Assembly: GCA_030037875.1 (NCBI GenBank)
Contig: JASHPV010000021.1
Span: forward strand, 1 to 6,906
Direction of reading: 5' to 3'
From: Thermoplasmata archaeon
GTDB lineage: Archaea > Thermoplasmatota > Thermoplasmata > Lutacidiplasmatales > UBA184
DNA length: 6,906 nucleotides
Both the position numbers and the translations under genes were made by a program. This document shows, piece after piece, positions 1 to 6,691 of this stretch. The stretch's first letter is position 1. The number at the start of each line of letters is the position of its first letter. A model generated the notes under the pieces. That model saw only the letters and a program-made list of their open reading frames with translations. It did not search any database and had not been told where the DNA came from.

Positions 1-1361
1 CTCGTGATCGCCGCGATGACCACCGTCCCGTCGTGGACGCGACCGTTCGGAGGCGCACTCGCCGCCAACGGGTTCTCTTCCGACGGGCCGGCTTGGAGCG
101 GGTCGTCGGCCGGGTAGACTATGGGGGGTCCCGGGGGCGCCGGGTGCGCCGACCGGTACGCGGCGAGTCCCGCGCCGAACGAGGAGGGAGCCTGGGATAG
201 CGGAACGCTCTCTTCCGGATTCCGAGGGCCCGAAATCGTGGGAACGATCGAACCGAGGTCCAGCTCGAGTCGTTCGTCGAACTCAAGTTCCGCCTGCTCG
301 GGGTCGCTCCATAGACCCTGCCGCTTGGCATAGGCTTCCACCCGTGCGATCAAGGCGGCGGGACGGCCGGTCCCGCGGAGGTACGACAGCGTGGCTTCGT
401 CGATCGGGAAGAGGGCCGAGGTGGCCCCGTACTCAGGGCACATGTTCGAGATTGTGGCCCGGTCGGGCACGGTAAGGTGTCGGAGTCCTGGGCCATGGAA
501 CTCCACGAACTTGTCAACGACGCCGTGTTCCCTCAACTTCCGCGCGATGGTGAGGACGAGGTCCGTCGCGGTCGCGCCCGAGGGCAGTTCGCCCGACAGC
601 CGGACTCCGACCACGATGGGCGGGGAGAGGAAGTACGGCTCGCCCAGCATCGCCGCTTCGGCCTCGATGCCGCCGACGCCCCAGCCGAGCACACCGAGTC
701 CGTTCACCATCGTGGTGTGGGAATCCGTGCCGATCAGCGTGTCCGGGAAGACCTCGGCGACGTCCGCTCGCTCGCGCCGAGCCACTACGGGAGCGATGTA
801 CTCCAGGTTGACCTGGTGTACGATGCCGTTGCCGGGCGGCACGACGCGGAATTCTCGAAAGGCGGATCGGGCCCATCGGAGAAGCACGTACCGCTCGGAG
901 TTCCGCTGGTATTCGTGGTCGAGGTTGATCAGAAGGGAACGCGGTGTTCCGTAGCTGTCCACCTGCACGGAATGGTCCACCACAAGGTCGACCGGAACGT
1001 TCGGATTCACCCGGGAGGGGTCGACGGCGCTCCGCACCGCCGCGGACCGGAGACCGGCCAGGTCCACGAGCACCGGAACGCCCGTGAAGTCCTGGAGGAG
1101 AATCCGTTCGGGCCGGAAAGGAAGTTCCCACTCCGGCCCCGTTCTCTCGCCGTTTGCCAGAGTACGGAGAATCTCGGCGTCCTCCGCCGATCCGGTCGAA
1201 TGCCGGAGCAGGTTTTCTAAGAGGACCCGGATTGTCTTGGGACGACGGGCGAGCCTCGCCGGATCCGCGCCGGGGATCTTGTCGAGCGCGTAGAGCACCG
1301 ACGCTTCGCCACCCGCGGTAAGCGGCTCGGTGACTCCCCACGGGTCCTTCGGCCCCGCCAT
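1..1361 (-). CDS. acnA: Aconitate hydratase (AcnA type), C-terminus cut by window edge
   Basis: This enzyme interconverts citrate and isocitrate through cis-aconitate in the TCA cycle, in the cytoplasm, using a [4Fe-4S] cluster. About 453 codons lie in the window; AcnA proteins are usually near 900 residues. Visible signatures in order are TIRVLLENLLR near residue 40, LLQDFTGVPVLVDLA near 85, DHSVQVD at 129, IVHQVNLEYI near 180, TDSHTTMVNGLGVLGWGVGG from 212 and SNMCPEYGA near 305. The last codons read VVIAAITS, so the family's first cluster-ligand motif (SCTNTSNP) begins exactly at the edge. All three cluster cysteines would lie outside, so an intact active site cannot be verified. The ATG at 1361 was chosen because it opens the conserved N-terminus and has GAGGG just upstream. 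The gene runs divergently from the kinase gene. It belongs to the AcnA/IRP1 branch, not AcnB. Confidence 0.96.
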   Translation of the reverse strand, partial: MAGPKDPWGVTEPLTAGGEASVLYALDKIPGADPARLARRPKTIRVLLENLLRHSTGSAEDAEILRTLANGERTGPEWELPFRPERILLQDFTGVPVLVDLAGLRSAAVRSAVDPSRVNPNVPVDLVVDHSVQVDSYGTPRSLLINLDHEYQRNSERYVLLRWARSAFREFRVVPPGNGIVHQVNLEYIAPVVARRERADVAEVFPDTLIGTDSHTTMVNGLGVLGWGVGGIEAEAAMLGEPYFLSPPIVVGVRLSGELPSGATATDLVLTIARKLREHGVVDKFVEFHGPGLRHLTVPDRATISNMCPEYGATSALFPIDEATLSYLRGTGRPAALIARVEAYAKRQGLWSDPEQAELEFDERLELDLGSIVPTISGPRNPEESVPLSQAPSSFGAGLAAYRSAHPAPPGPPIVYPADDPLQAGPSEENPLAASAPPNGRVHDGTVVIAAIT

Positions 1362-1402
1362 CTTCCCTCTTGCTCCGCCTCGGCCAGGGTTCGCCAGACT
1401 CT

Positions 1403-1416
1403 AGGCTATAATCCCG
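1403..1416 (-). promoter_or_regulatory. Candidate archaeal TATA box for aconitase gene
   Basis: Read on the minus strand this AT-rich island is GGGATTATAGCC, preceded by the purine-rich CGAAACG, which could serve as a BRE. It is the only clear TATA-like element between the divergent genes. Its centre lies about 48 bases before the aconitase ATG, so initiation about 25 bases downstream would leave a leader of roughly 20 bases containing GAGGG. The element also reads CTATAAT on the plus strand, so it could work in both directions, but the kinase start is much farther away. The assignment rests on motif and spacing alone. Confidence 0.45.
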
Positions 1417-1520
1417 TTTCGTCCGGCTCGTGCGGCGGTACGCTGACATGTGGCCATCACGCCGCACTGTTGGGCGCCGGTAGGCCCACGGAACGCCGCC
1501 GAGGTTAGTTGGGGTTTACT

Positions 1521-1541
1521 CCGGCCTTATGGGGCCGGCCC
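1521..1541 (+). promoter_or_regulatory. Inverted repeat around a TATA-like core, upstream of kinase gene
   Basis: CCGGCC at 1521-1526 and GGCCGG at 1533-1538 form a perfect 6-bp inverted repeat around TTATGG. The right arm sits inside a second 10-bp palindrome, GGGCCGGCCC, at 1532-1541. The TTAT core is about 40 bases before the kinase ATG at 1569, which is reasonable for a promoter with a short leader. It may be an operator or a weak promoter. It could also be chance, because G/C-only palindromes are common in GC-rich DNA. Confidence 0.22.
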
Positions 1542-1568
1542 TCGGATGGTTCCGCACGAGTTTTCCGC

Positions 1569-3122
1569 ATGTGGAACGTGCCTCGGTTCGTGGGCGCCAT
1601 CAACGACCCCGACCGGCCGATAGGCGTCGCCGTACTGGACCGTCGGGCCCGTCTCAACTCCGCCAACGCGGCCATGCTCGAACTCCTGGGGGGAGGCCCG
1701 GACCTACTGGGCACGAGCCTGCTCGAGCTCGCCGAGTTCGCGGACGCGGGACTCCAACCGGCGTTCGAAAGAGCGCTGCGGGAGGGTCAAGCCAGTACCG
1801 TCCGGGCGACCCGGTACAAGAACCGGGCGGGAAAGGAACTCCTGCTCGATGCCGAGCTCCACCCCATCCTCTCGGCCGATGGGGACGTTCACGAGGTGGT
1901 CCTGCTGTTCAGCGACGTCACCGCGGGCCCGTATCAAGCCGGCCGGGCCGCGATGTTCTACCAGGCGTTCCTACACAGCAGCAACGCGATTGAGATCACG
2001 GATCGCGACGGGGTGTACGTCGATGTGAACCCCGCGTTCGAGCGAATCTACGGCTATCGCCGGGACGAGGTGGTCGGCCAGCGCCCCCGGTTAATCTCGA
2101 GCCCGAAGACGCCCCGCCAGGTGTTCACCGACATGTGGGCCGCCATCAGCGACCCCGCACGGGGTGAATGGGCCGGGGAGATCATCAACGTGGACCGAAA
2201 CGGGAGAGAGCACCCCGTCGTCCTGGAGATCAGCGGCCTTCGGAACGCCCAGGGAGAACTGGCGTATTTTGTCGGGGTCGCGACGGACCTCACCGAGCTC
2301 AAGTTGCTTCAGCTACAGAGCATCCGGGCCGAGCGGCTCGCGTCCCTTGGACAGCTCGCAGCAGGGGTCGCGCACGAGCTCAACACGCCCCTCGCCAACA
2401 TCATGCTGATCGCCGAATCCCTCCGGCGGCGCGCCCCCTCGGCCTGGGTTTCGTCCCGAGCTGAGAGCGTCATGGGCCAGGTGGACGTGGCGTCCCGAGT
2501 CGTTGCCGGCCTACTCGATTTCGGGAGATACCATGCGCCCCTCACCGAATCGGTCGAACTGAACCCTCTGATCGAAGAGTCGATTCGGTTCGTCCGAGGG
2601 AAACGTCCCTCCGGCGTCAAGGTGGTGACTGCCCTGAACACCGAAGGACTGAGCATCCCGGCGAACCGCGTCCAGCTTTTGCAAGTCCTCGTGAACATTC
2701 TCAGCAACGCCTACGATGCCATGGACGACCATGGGCAGGTCCGCATCGAGAGCCGGATCGACGGAGACTGGGTGGAGATCGCGATCTCCGACACGGGACC
2801 CGGAATCCCGGACGCCGTGTTACCTCACATCTTTGAGCCGTTCTTCACGACCAAGACGGACGGAAAAGGCACGGGTCTGGGGCTCGCGATCTGCCACGGC
2901 ATCGTGACCGGGCACGGGGGAACGCTCTCCGTGCGGACCGAGCTGGGAAAGGGGACCACGTTCACGGTCCGTCTCCCACTCGTCCCTCTGAAGGCGGGGG
3001 CTCCCGCTGCCGCGGCGTCGACCCCGATATCCTCCGCGCACCGACCGCCCAGAGTTAAGCCGCGAACCGCTTCCCCCCGTGATGCGCATCCTCGTGGTCG
3101 ACGACGATCCGCTGTTCCGTGA
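1569..3122 (+). CDS. Soluble PAS-PAS sensor histidine kinase
   Basis: This is the sensor half of a two-component system: it autophosphorylates on histidine and passes the phosphate to a response regulator. Numbering from the ATG at 1569 (517 residues), a degenerate PAS domain spans about 11-118 and a clearer PAS about 131-245 (DRDGVYVDVNPAFERIYGY, ending in GVATDLTELK). The dimerisation/phosphoacceptor region follows with GVAHELNTPL and His269. The ATPase domain has the N box around Asn380, the G1 box DTGPGIP at Asp408, the F box FEPFFTTK and the G2 box GKGTGLGL near 433, so all catalytic motifs are intact. No signal peptide or membrane helix is visible, so it probably senses a cytosolic cue; the ligand is unknown. 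A TTG at 1509 is in frame but would add 20 residues unlike PAS, so ATG is preferred. The last 40 or so residues are a Pro/Ala/Arg-rich tail, and its final part overlaps the next gene. Confidence 0.92.
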   Translation: MWNVPRFVGAINDPDRPIGVAVLDRRARLNSANAAMLELLGGGPDLLGTSLLELAEFADAGLQPAFERALREGQASTVRATRYKNRAGKELLLDAELHPILSADGDVHEVVLLFSDVTAGPYQAGRAAMFYQAFLHSSNAIEITDRDGVYVDVNPAFERIYGYRRDEVVGQRPRLISSPKTPRQVFTDMWAAISDPARGEWAGEIINVDRNGREHPVVLEISGLRNAQGELAYFVGVATDLTELKLLQLQSIRAERLASLGQLAAGVAHELNTPLANIMLIAESLRRRAPSAWVSSRAESVMGQVDVASRVVAGLLDFGRYHAPLTESVELNPLIEESIRFVRGKRPSGVKVVTALNTEGLSIPANRVQLLQVLVNILSNAYDAMDDHGQVRIESRIDGDWVEIAISDTGPGIPDAVLPHIFEPFFTTKTDGKGTGLGLAICHGIVTGHGGTLSVRTELGKGTTFTVRLPLVPLKAGAPAAAASTPISSAHRPPRVKPRTASPRDAHPRGRRRSAVP

Positions 3123-4173
3123 GGAACTGACCACCCTCCTCTCGGACGAGGGGCACACCACTTTCACGGCGCCGTCGGCCCGGCGCGCCCTCGAGCTCCT
3201 CGAGACCGAGAGCATCGACGTGGTGTTCACCGACCTCAAGATGCCGCGTCAGAGCGGTCTCGAGCTCCTCGCCGAGATTCAGCGACGCTGGCCCGCCATC
3301 TTCACGGTGATGGTCACTGGATTCGCGACCGTTCCCACGGCCGTGGAGGCGATGAAGAGCGGCGCCTTCGATTACATCGCCAAACCGTTCCGGAGCGCCC
3401 AGCTCCAGCAGGTAGTGCACCTGATCGAAGAGCAACGGAGCTTCCAGGACGCGAACCTCCCGACCGGGACGGCCGCCGAACTGGCTCGGGACTTGGCCCG
3501 GCGCGGGAAGACGCGGATCTTGTACGCGGACGTGCCGCCGGCTCCCCGGGGCGAGGAACTCGAATTCCTCGCCTTCGACGGAACGTCGCCGTCGGACCTC
3601 CTCCACGCCCTCGACGAGTTCCTGCTCCGCCACCCCGGGGGAGGGCTCGTCCTCGCCCGGGTGGACCGGATGCTGGAGGGCCACCGACTCGATGACATCG
3701 TCGCGATCCTCCAACAGCTCCGACAGAGACTGGAAGGTCGAGGCCCGTTCGCCATCAGCCTGGACCCGTCCCGGGTCTCTCAAACCCAGGCCGAGGCCCT
3801 TCGGACCTCCGTGACGGCGCCGGCCGTGCAGACCGCCTTGGAGGCGCTCTCCAGCCCGATCCGGCGACGGGTGCTGTTCCGACTGACCAAGGGGCCGGCG
3901 AGCTTCAGCGAGGCGATGCACGCGGCGGAGCTGGACGACTCCCCGAAGCTGGCGTTCCATCTCCACCGACTGGTCGACGAAGGGCTGATCGTCCATCTCC
4001 ACGAGCAGTACCGGCTGACCCCGAAAGGTCAGAGCGCCGTCGCCATTCTGCGCGAAATGGAGGACGTGGCGGCCGGCAAGGGAGCGCGAACGTTTGTGTA
4101 CCAAACACCGCCGGAGGCGCCGGGCTCTTCCGCCTCTTCCAACGCCGAAGGACGCCGCGTCAAGAAGCGTTGA
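3082..4173 (+). CDS. Response regulator: receiver, DUF835-like domain, winged helix
   Basis: This is the probable partner of the kinase upstream, with which it overlaps by 41 bases, suggesting translational coupling. Numbering from ATG 3082 (363 residues), a receiver domain spans about 1-117 with acidic pocket Asp7/Asp8, phosphoacceptor Asp51 in FTDLKMP, Thr79 and Lys101 in AKPF, so it should be phosphorylatable. Residues about 132-245 resemble DUF835: a central VLARVDRMLEGHRLDDIVAI, then a helix and a SLDPSRV strand-turn, matching the family's usual LLDGLEYL...VPVDP layout in degenerate form. Residues about 249-325 form an ArsR-like winged helix (ALSSPIRRRVLFRL, FHLHRLVDEGLI, YRLTPKG). A polar, basic tail ends in VKKR. 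It most likely binds DNA as a phosphorylation-controlled transcription factor; its targets are unknown. A GTG at 3079, directly before the ATG, is an alternative start. The DUF835 call comes from pattern memory and is less sure than the other two domains. Confidence 0.9.
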   Translation: MRILVVDDDPLFREELTTLLSDEGHTTFTAPSARRALELLETESIDVVFTDLKMPRQSGLELLAEIQRRWPAIFTVMVTGFATVPTAVEAMKSGAFDYIAKPFRSAQLQQVVHLIEEQRSFQDANLPTGTAAELARDLARRGKTRILYADVPPAPRGEELEFLAFDGTSPSDLLHALDEFLLRHPGGGLVLARVDRMLEGHRLDDIVAILQQLRQRLEGRGPFAISLDPSRVSQTQAEALRTSVTAPAVQTALEALSSPIRRRVLFRLTKGPASFSEAMHAAELDDSPKLAFHLHRLVDEGLIVHLHEQYRLTPKGQSAVAILREMEDVAAGKGARTFVYQTPPEAPGSSASSNAEGRRVKKR

Positions 4174-4180
4174 CCCCCCT

Positions 4181-4215
4181 CGCTAATAGCGCGGTAAGAA
4201 ATCGTCTCCCGGGAG
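4181..4215 (+). promoter_or_regulatory. Candidate promoter and ribosome-binding site of DoxX-like gene
   Basis: The 48-base gap between the regulator stop and the DoxX-like ATG holds CGCTAATAGCG at 4181-4191, a near-palindrome with the AT-rich core CTAATAG about 33 bases before the ATG. It also holds GGGAG at 4211-4215, six bases before the ATG, a reasonable Shine-Dalgarno-like site. The AT core could be a weak TATA box giving the gene its own transcript. Read-through from the regulator gene is equally possible. Confidence 0.28.
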
Positions 4216-4221
4216 CCGGCC

Positions 4222-4827
4222 ATGGTGGAGCTCGTGCGCAAACGGGAGGTGGAGCAGGGCTGGTTGGTCCGGCATTCGGAGCCCCTCAAGACCGTGTTCC
4301 GCGTCGTCTTCGGGCTCATCTGGCTCGTCGATGGAGGCCTCAAGTTTTCGCCGGGGCTCGTCGCCAGCTTTCCGGGCCTGGTGACGACCGCGGGGCATAG
4401 TCAACCTGCCTGGCTCCACCCGTGGTTCACGTTCTGGGCGGCCCAGGCCGCCGCGCACCCGGCCTTCTGGGTGTATTTCACGGGCGGACTGGAGCTCGTC
4501 CTTGCGTTCTGCTTGATCTTCGGATTCCTCCGTAAGATCGCCTACCTGGGAGGCATCCTGCTAAGCCTGCTGATCTGGGCGGTTCCCGAAGGCTTTGGAG
4601 GTCCGTACGGTCCCGGATCGACCGATATCGGAACGGGGGTCGTCTACGCCCTCATGTTCGTCGCGCTGATCGTCTTCAATGCGGGATACGGACCGAGCCG
4701 TTGGAGCCTGGATTACTACATCGAGGAACGGTGGCCCCGGTGGGGTATTCTGGCCGACTTCCAGAAGCTGGTCCCGCCCGAGGACATTGAGTCCCTTCCG
4801 GTCGAGAAGGAGCCGCAAGGGGCGTAG
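4222..4827 (+). CDS. DoxX/DoxD-family four-helix membrane protein
   Basis: This is a 201-residue integral membrane protein. Hydrophobic segments lie at about 24-42, 82-102, 105-122 and 137-154, the four-helix plan of the DoxX superfamily. An aromatic, partly amphipathic stretch (about 44-80) separates helices 1 and 2, and a soluble tail with Trp/Tyr and acidic residues follows from 158. The STDIGTGVVYALMF segment entering helix 4 and the GGLELVLAFCLIFG segment of helix 2 are what I associate with DoxX/DoxD proteins. Family members include the small subunit of thiosulfate:quinone oxidoreductase, but many have no known role. No DoxA-like partner is visible here, so enzyme activity should not be assumed. 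ATG 4222 was chosen because GGGAG precedes it by six bases. It lies 48 bases after the regulator gene on the same strand, so co-transcription or control by that regulator is possible. It converges on the formate-THF ligase gene. Confidence 0.78.
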   Translation: MVELVRKREVEQGWLVRHSEPLKTVFRVVFGLIWLVDGGLKFSPGLVASFPGLVTTAGHSQPAWLHPWFTFWAAQAAAHPAFWVYFTGGLELVLAFCLIFGFLRKIAYLGGILLSLLIWAVPEGFGGPYGPGSTDIGTGVVYALMFVALIVFNAGYGPSRWSLDYYIEERWPRWGILADFQKLVPPEDIESLPVEKEPQGA

Positions 4828-4863
4828 GGACGACCGGCGCCCGGTACGTCAATCGTGCTTGAT

Positions 4864-4911
4864 GGGACCTATTTGTCCCGGCGTCGGAAATCCGCTTTGT
4901 CGGGTTTCCGA
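4864..4911 (+). terminator. Two tandem hairpins after the DoxX-like gene
   Basis: GGGAC (4864-4868) and GTCCC (4875-4879) form a 5-bp hairpin with a six-base loop. Four bases later, TCGGAAATCCG (4884-4894) pairs with CGGGTTTCCGA (4901-4911) over 11 bp, with one G-T wobble and loop CTTTGT. They begin 37 bases after the DoxX-like stop codon, in the gap between convergent genes. The position fits 3'-end formation, but no long T run follows. Archaeal termination relies mainly on T-rich tracts, so this may instead stabilise the transcript end. Confidence 0.35.
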
Positions 4912-4947
4912 TCGTTCTACTGTCGCAGCCGGTAGGTCGGGAGGAAG

Positions 4948-5000
4948 CCCGGCACCGAGGGCCGGGACGAATTTCCCCGCGTCGGCTCCTCCAAGGAGCC
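4948..5000 (-). terminator. Two hairpins just downstream of formate-THF ligase gene
   Basis: GGCTCCT (4984-4990) and AGGAGCC (4994-5000) form a perfect 7-bp stem with a three-base loop. It starts two bases after the minus-strand stop codon of the ligase gene. Further on, CCCGGC (4948-4953) and GCCGGG (4961-4966) make a 6-bp stem. Between them on the minus strand lies GGGGAAATTCG. The first hairpin is so close to the stop codon that it may act on the mRNA 3' end. No T run is present, so intrinsic termination is uncertain. Confidence 0.28.
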
Positions 5001-5001
5001 C

Positions 5002-6636
5002 CTAAAGTAGGCCGACTACCCGGCCCTCGGACGTCAGGTCAATCTGTTCTGCGAGCGGCCGCCGGGGCAACCCCGGCATCGTCTGGATCTCTCCGAGGTA
5101 GGCCACCGTGAAGCCCGCCCCGGCCGACCGGGTGAACCGACGCACCACGGGAACGAAGTCCTTGGGCCTACCCCGTACGGTCGGGTCGTCGGAGAGCGAC
5201 AGGGGGGTCTTGGCGACACAGACCGGGCCTCCGGTCTCGCCGATGCGGCGGAGCGTCGCGAGGGTCTCCTTCGCCTCCGCCGAGACCGAGACTCCTGCGC
5301 CTCCGTAGATTTTCCGAACGATGCGGTCGAGGATCTCCTCGATCGGTGTCTCGGGGGGATAGAGGGGTTGGCTGCGCCCTCCACGCGCGCAAACTTCCAT
5401 TACCCGGGCCGCCACTTGCTCCGCACCGGACGCCCCATCCGAGTACGCGGTCGATTCGGCGTACGCCAAGTTTCGGTCCTGGCAGAATGTCTTCAGCCGG
5501 CCAAGTTCCTCCGGAGTGTCGCCCGGGAACCGGTTCGCCACTACCACGGGCTCGATGCCTAACGTTCGCAGGTTCAGGACATGCTGCTCCAGGTTCGGGA
5601 GACCCCGGCCGACGGCCTCCGTGTCGGGCAAGTTCAGTTGGGCATCCGCAACTCCCCCGTGCCAACGCAGACCTCGTACCGTAGCGACGAGGACCGCCCC
5701 GGCCACGGAGAGGCCGGTCAGCGGTCCCACGATGTCCACGAACTTCTCGGCGCCCAGATCCGTGGCGAAGCCGGCTTCGACGACGCAGTAATCCGAAGTG
5801 GCTTGGCCCAACTCGATCGAGAGTCGGCTGCAGGTGCCGTGCGCGATATTGGCGAACGGCCCGCCGTGAACCAAGGCCGGCGTCCCATCCGTCGTTTGGA
5901 GCAGGTTGGGCTCCAGGGCGAACCGCAGGAGCGCGCAGGCAGCCCCGGTCGCCTTGAGATCGGCGACCCGTACCGGTTCCCCGTTCGTTCGGTACCCCAG
6001 TAGGATTCGGCCAATCCGCTCCCGGAGGTCGGCGTAGTCCTGGGCAAGCCCGAGAACCGCCGTGATTTCGGACGCGGCGGTGATGACGAAACTCCCCTTT
6101 TGTGGCGGTTCCTTGGGGCCCCCTTGGGCGCTGGTCACCACTTGTCGTAAGCCCCGGTCTTCGACATCTAGCGCTCGGGGCCAGAGACGAATCGCGCCAT
6201 CGATTCCGAGCGCGTTGCCGTGGAACAGGTGATTGTCGAACATCGCGGAAATCAGGTTGTGTGCCGCAGCCACGGCGTCTAAGTCCCCCGTGAGGCCGAG
6301 GTTGATGGTATCCTGAGGCTCGACGGTCGCCTGGCCTCCCCCGGCGGCCCCGCCCTTGATTCCGAAGACCGGTCCGAGGGAGGGCTGCCGCAGACAGACC
6401 ACCGCTCGGTGTCCCGCCCGGCGAAGAGCCATCGCCGTCGCGATCGAGGTGACCGTCTTGCCCTCCCCGTACTTCGTGGGGGTCATCGCGGTCACGAGCA
6501 CGATCTTGCCGCGCGGCGGTCCACCGGCGAGGGAGCGGACCAACGAGACTGGGACCTTCAGCACCTCGTCGCGGTAGGGCCGGAGGTCCCGGGGAGACAT
6601 CCCCAGTTCGGAGGCCACGTTCCCGACGGGTTGCAT
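5002..6636 (-). CDS. fhs: Formate--tetrahydrofolate ligase
   Basis: This cytosolic enzyme condenses formate with tetrahydrofolate using ATP to give 10-formyl-THF, the entry of formate into folate-linked one-carbon metabolism. From ATG 6636 it has 544 residues, close to the family's usual 550-560. The ATP-binding P-loop reads TPTKYGEGKT at 52-61. It is followed by LRQPSLGPVFGIKGGAAGGG from 82, then INLGLTGD, the conserved HGGPFANIAHG, EAGF.TDLGAEKF, ATVRGLRWHGGV and the C-terminal MPGLPRRPLAEQIDL, so the enzyme looks full length and intact. An in-frame ATG at 6759 would add 41 unconserved residues and overlap the upstream gene by 68 bases, so 6636 is preferred; AGGA lies four bases before it. 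No other folate gene is adjacent. Differences from the typical bacterial sequence as I recall it include LRQP for LREP and AHGTCS for AHGCNS, which suggest a divergent, probably archaeal, version. Confidence 0.96.
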   Translation of the reverse strand: MQPVGNVASELGMSPRDLRPYRDEVLKVPVSLVRSLAGGPPRGKIVLVTAMTPTKYGEGKTVTSIATAMALRRAGHRAVVCLRQPSLGPVFGIKGGAAGGGQATVEPQDTINLGLTGDLDAVAAAHNLISAMFDNHLFHGNALGIDGAIRLWPRALDVEDRGLRQVVTSAQGGPKEPPQKGSFVITAASEITAVLGLAQDYADLRERIGRILLGYRTNGEPVRVADLKATGAACALLRFALEPNLLQTTDGTPALVHGGPFANIAHGTCSRLSIELGQATSDYCVVEAGFATDLGAEKFVDIVGPLTGLSVAGAVLVATVRGLRWHGGVADAQLNLPDTEAVGRGLPNLEQHVLNLRTLGIEPVVVANRFPGDTPEELGRLKTFCQDRNLAYAESTAYSDGASGAEQVAARVMEVCARGGRSQPLYPPETPIEEILDRIVRKIYGGAGVSVSAEAKETLATLRRIGETGGPVCVAKTPLSLSDDPTVRGRPKDFVPVVRRFTRSAGAGFTVAYLGEIQTMPGLPRRPLAEQIDLTSEGRVVGLL

Positions 6637-6691
6637 CGTTCCTATGCTCCCTCGGTTGCCGTTCGAGGGGAGGGCTTCCGGTTTGTCGCCG

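Noticed and set aside
477..1220. Plus-strand open frame (about 247 codons) opposite the aconitase gene
   Set aside because: It is an antisense frame to a strongly supported gene, with no recognisable domain; such frames are common in GC-rich DNA.
514..1467. Long minus-strand open frame (about 317 codons) over the aconitase gene, in a different frame
   Set aside because: Its product is Arg/Gly/Pro-rich and low in complexity. The neighbouring minus-strand frame translates to unmistakable aconitase motifs, so this is a GC-driven shadow.
1509..1568. TTG start at 1509 for the histidine kinase
   Set aside because: A TTG start is rare, no ribosome-binding site precedes it, and the 20 added residues resemble no domain; the ATG at 1569 fits better.
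3188..3276. Repeated CTCGAGCTCCTCG-like stretches within the regulator gene
   Set aside because: They encode similar Leu-Glu-Leu-Leu helix segments with the same preferred codons; this is coding coincidence, not a repeat element.
3055..4104. Minus-strand open frame (about 349 codons) opposite the response regulator
   Set aside because: It is His/Arg/Glu-rich with no coherent domain, whereas the plus strand gives intact receiver and winged-helix motifs.
4828..5001. Possible tRNA or CRISPR remnant in the hairpin-rich gap
   Set aside because: No cloverleaf with conserved T-loop and acceptor pairing could be traced, and the stems differ in sequence and spacing, so there is no repeat-spacer pattern.
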